Of a DNA stretch of 64,000 nucleotides, positions 60,972 to 64,000 are shown piece after piece; position 1 is the stretch's first letter, and every line of letters begins with the position of its first letter. This stretch comes from Rhodanobacter sp. Its GTDB lineage: Bacteria; Pseudomonadota; Gammaproteobacteria; Xanthomonadales; Rhodanobacteraceae. The stretch spans positions 62,001-126,000 of the forward strand of contig SCSE01000062.1 in the NCBI GenBank assembly GCA_004298015.1, given 5' to 3'. The notes below the pieces were generated by a model. It saw only the letters and a program-made list of their open reading frames with translations, searched no databases and was not told the origin of the DNA. A program made the translations under genes and the position numbers.

Positions 60972-62027
60972 ATGAACCTGTCCGCGGCCCGCGTTGACAT
61001 GGGCGGCTATACACTCACCGAGCATGCCTCGCTGGCGAGTCGGAACACCTTGCGTGTGGCTGCCAGGGCGAACCTGCTGGCGGAAATGCACGATGCCAGC
61101 AAGCTTCCGGTGCTGCTCGACTACCCGGCGGTACGCCAGGGCAAGCTGCTGGTGTTGGGCGAGGGCAGCAATGTGCTGTTCACCGATGATTTCAACGGCA
61201 CCGTGCTGGTGATGGCGACCCGCGGCGTGCAGGTGGAGAGCGACGGGGATACCGCGCGAATCGCCGTGGCAGCGGGTGAGCGTTGGGACGACTTCGTGCG
61301 CTGGACGCTGGGACAGGGTTATGCCGGACTCGAAAACCTGATCCTGATTCCTGGCACGGTCGGCGCTGCGCCGATCCAGAATATCGGTGCCTACGGTTGC
61401 GAGGTGGCCGAATTCGTGGAAAGCGTCGAGGCCTGGGATACCCGTGAGCGACAGGTCGTAACGCTGGATCACGCCAGTTGCGCCTTTGCTTACCGCGACT
61501 CGCTGTTCAAGCAACAACCGGGGCGTTATATCGTTACCGCCGTGCGCTTTGTGCTGCCGCGCCACCGACCGCTGCGCACCGACTATGCCGGTATCAAGGA
61601 GCAACTGGTACGGATGGGAGTGGACAAACCGGCACCGTTCCATGTCGCCGAGGCGGTGGTCCACTTGCGTACGCGCAAGTTGCCCGACCCGGCGGTGATC
61701 GGCAATGCCGGCAGCTTCTTCAAGAACCCGTTGGTGGATGGCGGGTTGGCGGACCGGCTCACCGGCGAATATCCCGAGCTGACCGCCTGGCCGCAGGCTG
61801 ACGGACGCTGCAAGCTGTCGGCGGCATGGATGATCGAGAGTGCCGGCTTCAAGGGTATGCGCGAGGGTGATGCCGGGATCTCCAACCGGCATGCGTTGGT
61901 ACTGGTCAACCACGGCAATGCCACTGGCTCGGAACTGTGGGCGCTGGCGCAGCGGGTCATGCTCGGCGTGCAGGCGCGGTTTGGCGTGTTGCTGGAACCG
62001 GAGCCGATGGTGATCGGCGCGGACTGA
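60972..62027 (+). CDS. murB: UDP-N-acetylenolpyruvoylglucosamine reductase (start 60957 or 60972)
   Basis: [21 protein letters not shown]...[24 protein letters not shown]...[10 protein letters not shown]. Confidence 0.95.
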   Translation: MNLSAARVDMGGYTLTEHASLASRNTLRVAARANLLAEMHDASKLPVLLDYPAVRQGKLLVLGEGSNVLFTDDFNGTVLVMATRGVQVESDGDTARIAVAAGERWDDFVRWTLGQGYAGLENLILIPGTVGAAPIQNIGAYGCEVAEFVESVEAWDTRERQVVTLDHASCAFAYRDSLFKQQPGRYIVTAVRFVLPRHRPLRTDYAGIKEQLVRMGVDKPAPFHVAEAVVHLRTRKLPDPAVIGNAGSFFKNPLVDGGLADRLTGEYPELTAWPQADGRCKLSAAWMIESAGFKGMREGDAGISNRHALVLVNHGNATGSELWALAQRVMLGVQARFGVLLEPEPMVIGAD

Positions 62028-62110
62028 GAGGCTGGGGGGATCGCGGCGGGCGCGATACCATGTGCCGATGTTGTGTCGGTATCCCGGCCGAGTCGAAGGA
62101 TTGTGTACCC

Positions 62111-64000
62111 ATGAGCAGCCGCGTCACCCCCGACAACCCGACGCCGGAGTCCTCCGCGCCAGCATCAAGCGAAACGTCGTCGGCCTCGGCGGTGGATCTG
62201 GCGGACAGCCGGCTGTATATCAACCGCGAACTTTCCCAGCTGCAGTTCAACATCCGCGTGCTGGATCAGGCGCTGGACGAGAGCGCGCCGCTGCTGGAGC
62301 GGCTGAAGTTTCTGCTGATCTTTTCGCGCAACATGGATGAATTTTTCGAGATCCGCGTGGCCGGGCTGAAGGGGCAGATTGCGCTGGACCATGAATTGAT
62401 CGGCCCGGACGGCCTGACGCCGCGCCGCGTGCTGGCCGAGATCAGCGAAATCGCGCACCGTCAGATCGAGCGGCAGTACAGCATCCTCAACGAGCGCATC
62501 CTGCCCGAGCTGGTGGCCCACGGTATCCGCATCGTGCGTCGCAACCAGTGGACGCACAAGCAGAAGCTGTGGGTACGCCGCTATTTTCGTGACGAGGTGG
62601 CGCCGCTGGTGACGCCGATCGGACTGGACCCGACCCATCCGTTTCCCTTGCTGGTGAACAAGAGCCTCAACTTCATCGTGCGGCTGGAAGGGGTCGATGC
62701 GTTCGGGCGCGACTCGGGGCTGGCGATCGTGCCGGCGCCGCGTGTGTTGCCGCGGGTCATCCGCATGCCGGAGTCGATCTGCGAGGGAGGCGACAACTAT
62801 GCGCTGCTGTCCTCGATGCTGCACGCGCACGCCGAGGAGCTGTTTCCCGGCATGCGGGTACTCGGCTGCTATCAGTTCCGGCTCACCCGCAACGCGGATC
62901 TCACACTGGACCCGGAGGACGTCGAGGATCTCGCACTGGCTCTGCGCGGCGAGCTTTACTCGCGCCGTTTCGGCGATGCCGTGCGACTCGAGGTGGCCGA
63001 CAACTGCCCGAAGGACCTCATCGACTACCTGCTTCGCCAGTTCGGCCTCAACGAGTCGGAACTCTACGAGGTGAATGGTCCGGTGAACCTGGCGCGATTG
63101 TTCAGCATCGCCAGCGACACCAGCTATCCGCAGCTCCAATACCCCTCGTTCACGCCGGTATTGCCCAAGGTGCTCAGGCACATCGAGGACCTGTTCCAGG
63201 TGGTTCGCCGGCAGGATGTGTTGCTGCTGCACCCGTACGAATCGTTCTCCCCGGTGGTCGACCTCTTGCGTCAGGCCGCCAAGGACCCGCATGTGCTGGC
63301 GATCAAGCAAACGCTCTACCGCACCGGCGCCAACTCCGAAATTGTCGATGCACTGGTCGACGCAGCCCGCGCCGGCAAGGAAGTCACTGCGGTGGTCGAG
63401 CTGCGCGCCCGCTTCGACGAGGAGTCCAACTTGTCACTGGCGTCGCGGCTGCAGCAGGCCGGTGCGATGGTGATCTATGGCGTGGTCGGCATCAAGACCC
63501 ATGCCAAGCTGATGCTGATCCAGCGCCGCGAGGGCAAGCGGCTGGCGCGGTACGCCCATATGGGGACCGGCAACTACCATACCGGCAATGCCCGGCTTTA
63601 CACCGACTACAGCCTGCTCACCTCGGCGCCGGCGCTGTGCGACGACGTGCACAAGCTGTTCAGCCAGCTCACCGGGATGGGCAAGGTGATGCAGATGAAA
63701 AAGCTGCTGCACGCACCGTTCACGCTGAAGAAGGGTCTGCTCGAGCTGATCGCGGGCGAAACCGCCCATGCGACAGCCGGCAAACCGGCGCAGATCATCC
63801 TCAAGGTCAATGCGTTGACCGAGGCGAAACTGATACGCGCGCTCTACAAGGCGAGTATCGCCGGTGTCTCGGTCGAGCTGATCGTGCGTGGTGTCTGCTG
63901 TCTGCGACCTGGCGTGGCCGGTATTTCGGAGAACATCCGTGTGCGTTCGATCATCGGCCGGTTCCTTGAGCACAGTCGCGTCTACTGGTTTGCCAACGAC
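62111..64000 (+). CDS. ppk1: Polyphosphate kinase 1 (3' truncated by window end)
   Basis: My translation: [52 protein letters not shown]...[20 protein letters not shown]. Confidence 0.95.
   Translation, partial: MSSRVTPDNPTPESSAPASSETSSASAVDLADSRLYINRELSQLQFNIRVLDQALDESAPLLERLKFLLIFSRNMDEFFEIRVAGLKGQIALDHELIGPDGLTPRRVLAEISEIAHRQIERQYSILNERILPELVAHGIRIVRRNQWTHKQKLWVRRYFRDEVAPLVTPIGLDPTHPFPLLVNKSLNFIVRLEGVDAFGRDSGLAIVPAPRVLPRVIRMPESICEGGDNYALLSSMLHAHAEELFPGMRVLGCYQFRLTRNADLTLDPEDVEDLALALRGELYSRRFGDAVRLEVADNCPKDLIDYLLRQFGLNESELYEVNGPVNLARLFSIASDTSYPQLQYPSFTPVLPKVLRHIEDLFQVVRRQDVLLLHPYESFSPVVDLLRQAAKDPHVLAIKQTLYRTGANSEIVDALVDAARAGKEVTAVVELRARFDEESNLSLASRLQQAGAMVIYGVVGIKTHAKLMLIQRREGKRLARYAHMGTGNYHTGNARLYTDYSLLTSAPALCDDVHKLFSQLTGMGKVMQMKKLLHAPFTLKKGLLELIAGETAHATAGKPAQIILKVNALTEAKLIRALYKASIAGVSVELIVRGVCCLRPGVAGISENIRVRSIIGRFLEHSRVYWFAND

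Noticed and set aside
62165-63310. 381-aa minus-strand ORF opposite ppk1
   Set aside because: Antisense of conserved Ppk1 coding sequence; composition typical of a GC-rich shadow frame.

Overview
64-kb window of a high-GC gammaproteobacterial chromosome. Gene content and family-specific traits (N-acetylornithine carbamoyltransferase-type argF, argB fused to a GNAT domain, GTAG-footed REP repeats) suggest Lysobacterales, Rhodanobacteraceae-like; this is inference, no database search was run. Most of the window is housekeeping: dksA, sufE, cysS, an arginine/proline operon (argF'-paiB-osmC-argG-argE-argB-argC-argH-proB), ggt, transporters, rRNA modification genes, mprF-acvB/virJ, selO, tRNA-Arg(CCT), ALDH7, pyrD, murB and ppk1 (cut by the window end). 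Most notable: (1) a putative arginine attenuator before argF': a 34-codon Arg-containing leader ORF, a terminator, and an exact 8-nt antiterminator pairing whose 5' half overlaps the leader stop codon; (2) an unusual cytochrome bc1-type cluster (divergent YciK-like SDR, Rieske, diheme cyt c, cyt b, cyt c1, small membrane protein) whose cyt b has PLWF instead of PEWY and whose Rieske box I is CTHMQC, and which is bracketed by two related ~60-bp sequences; (3) a nested palindromic repeat present as a 176-bp and a 49-bp copy that differ by exactly 127 bp between two GTAG tetranucleotides; (4) repeats that contain the stop codons of their host genes; (5) a decayed patch with porin-like and RHS fragments. 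All calls come from reading the sequence and the supplied ORFs.
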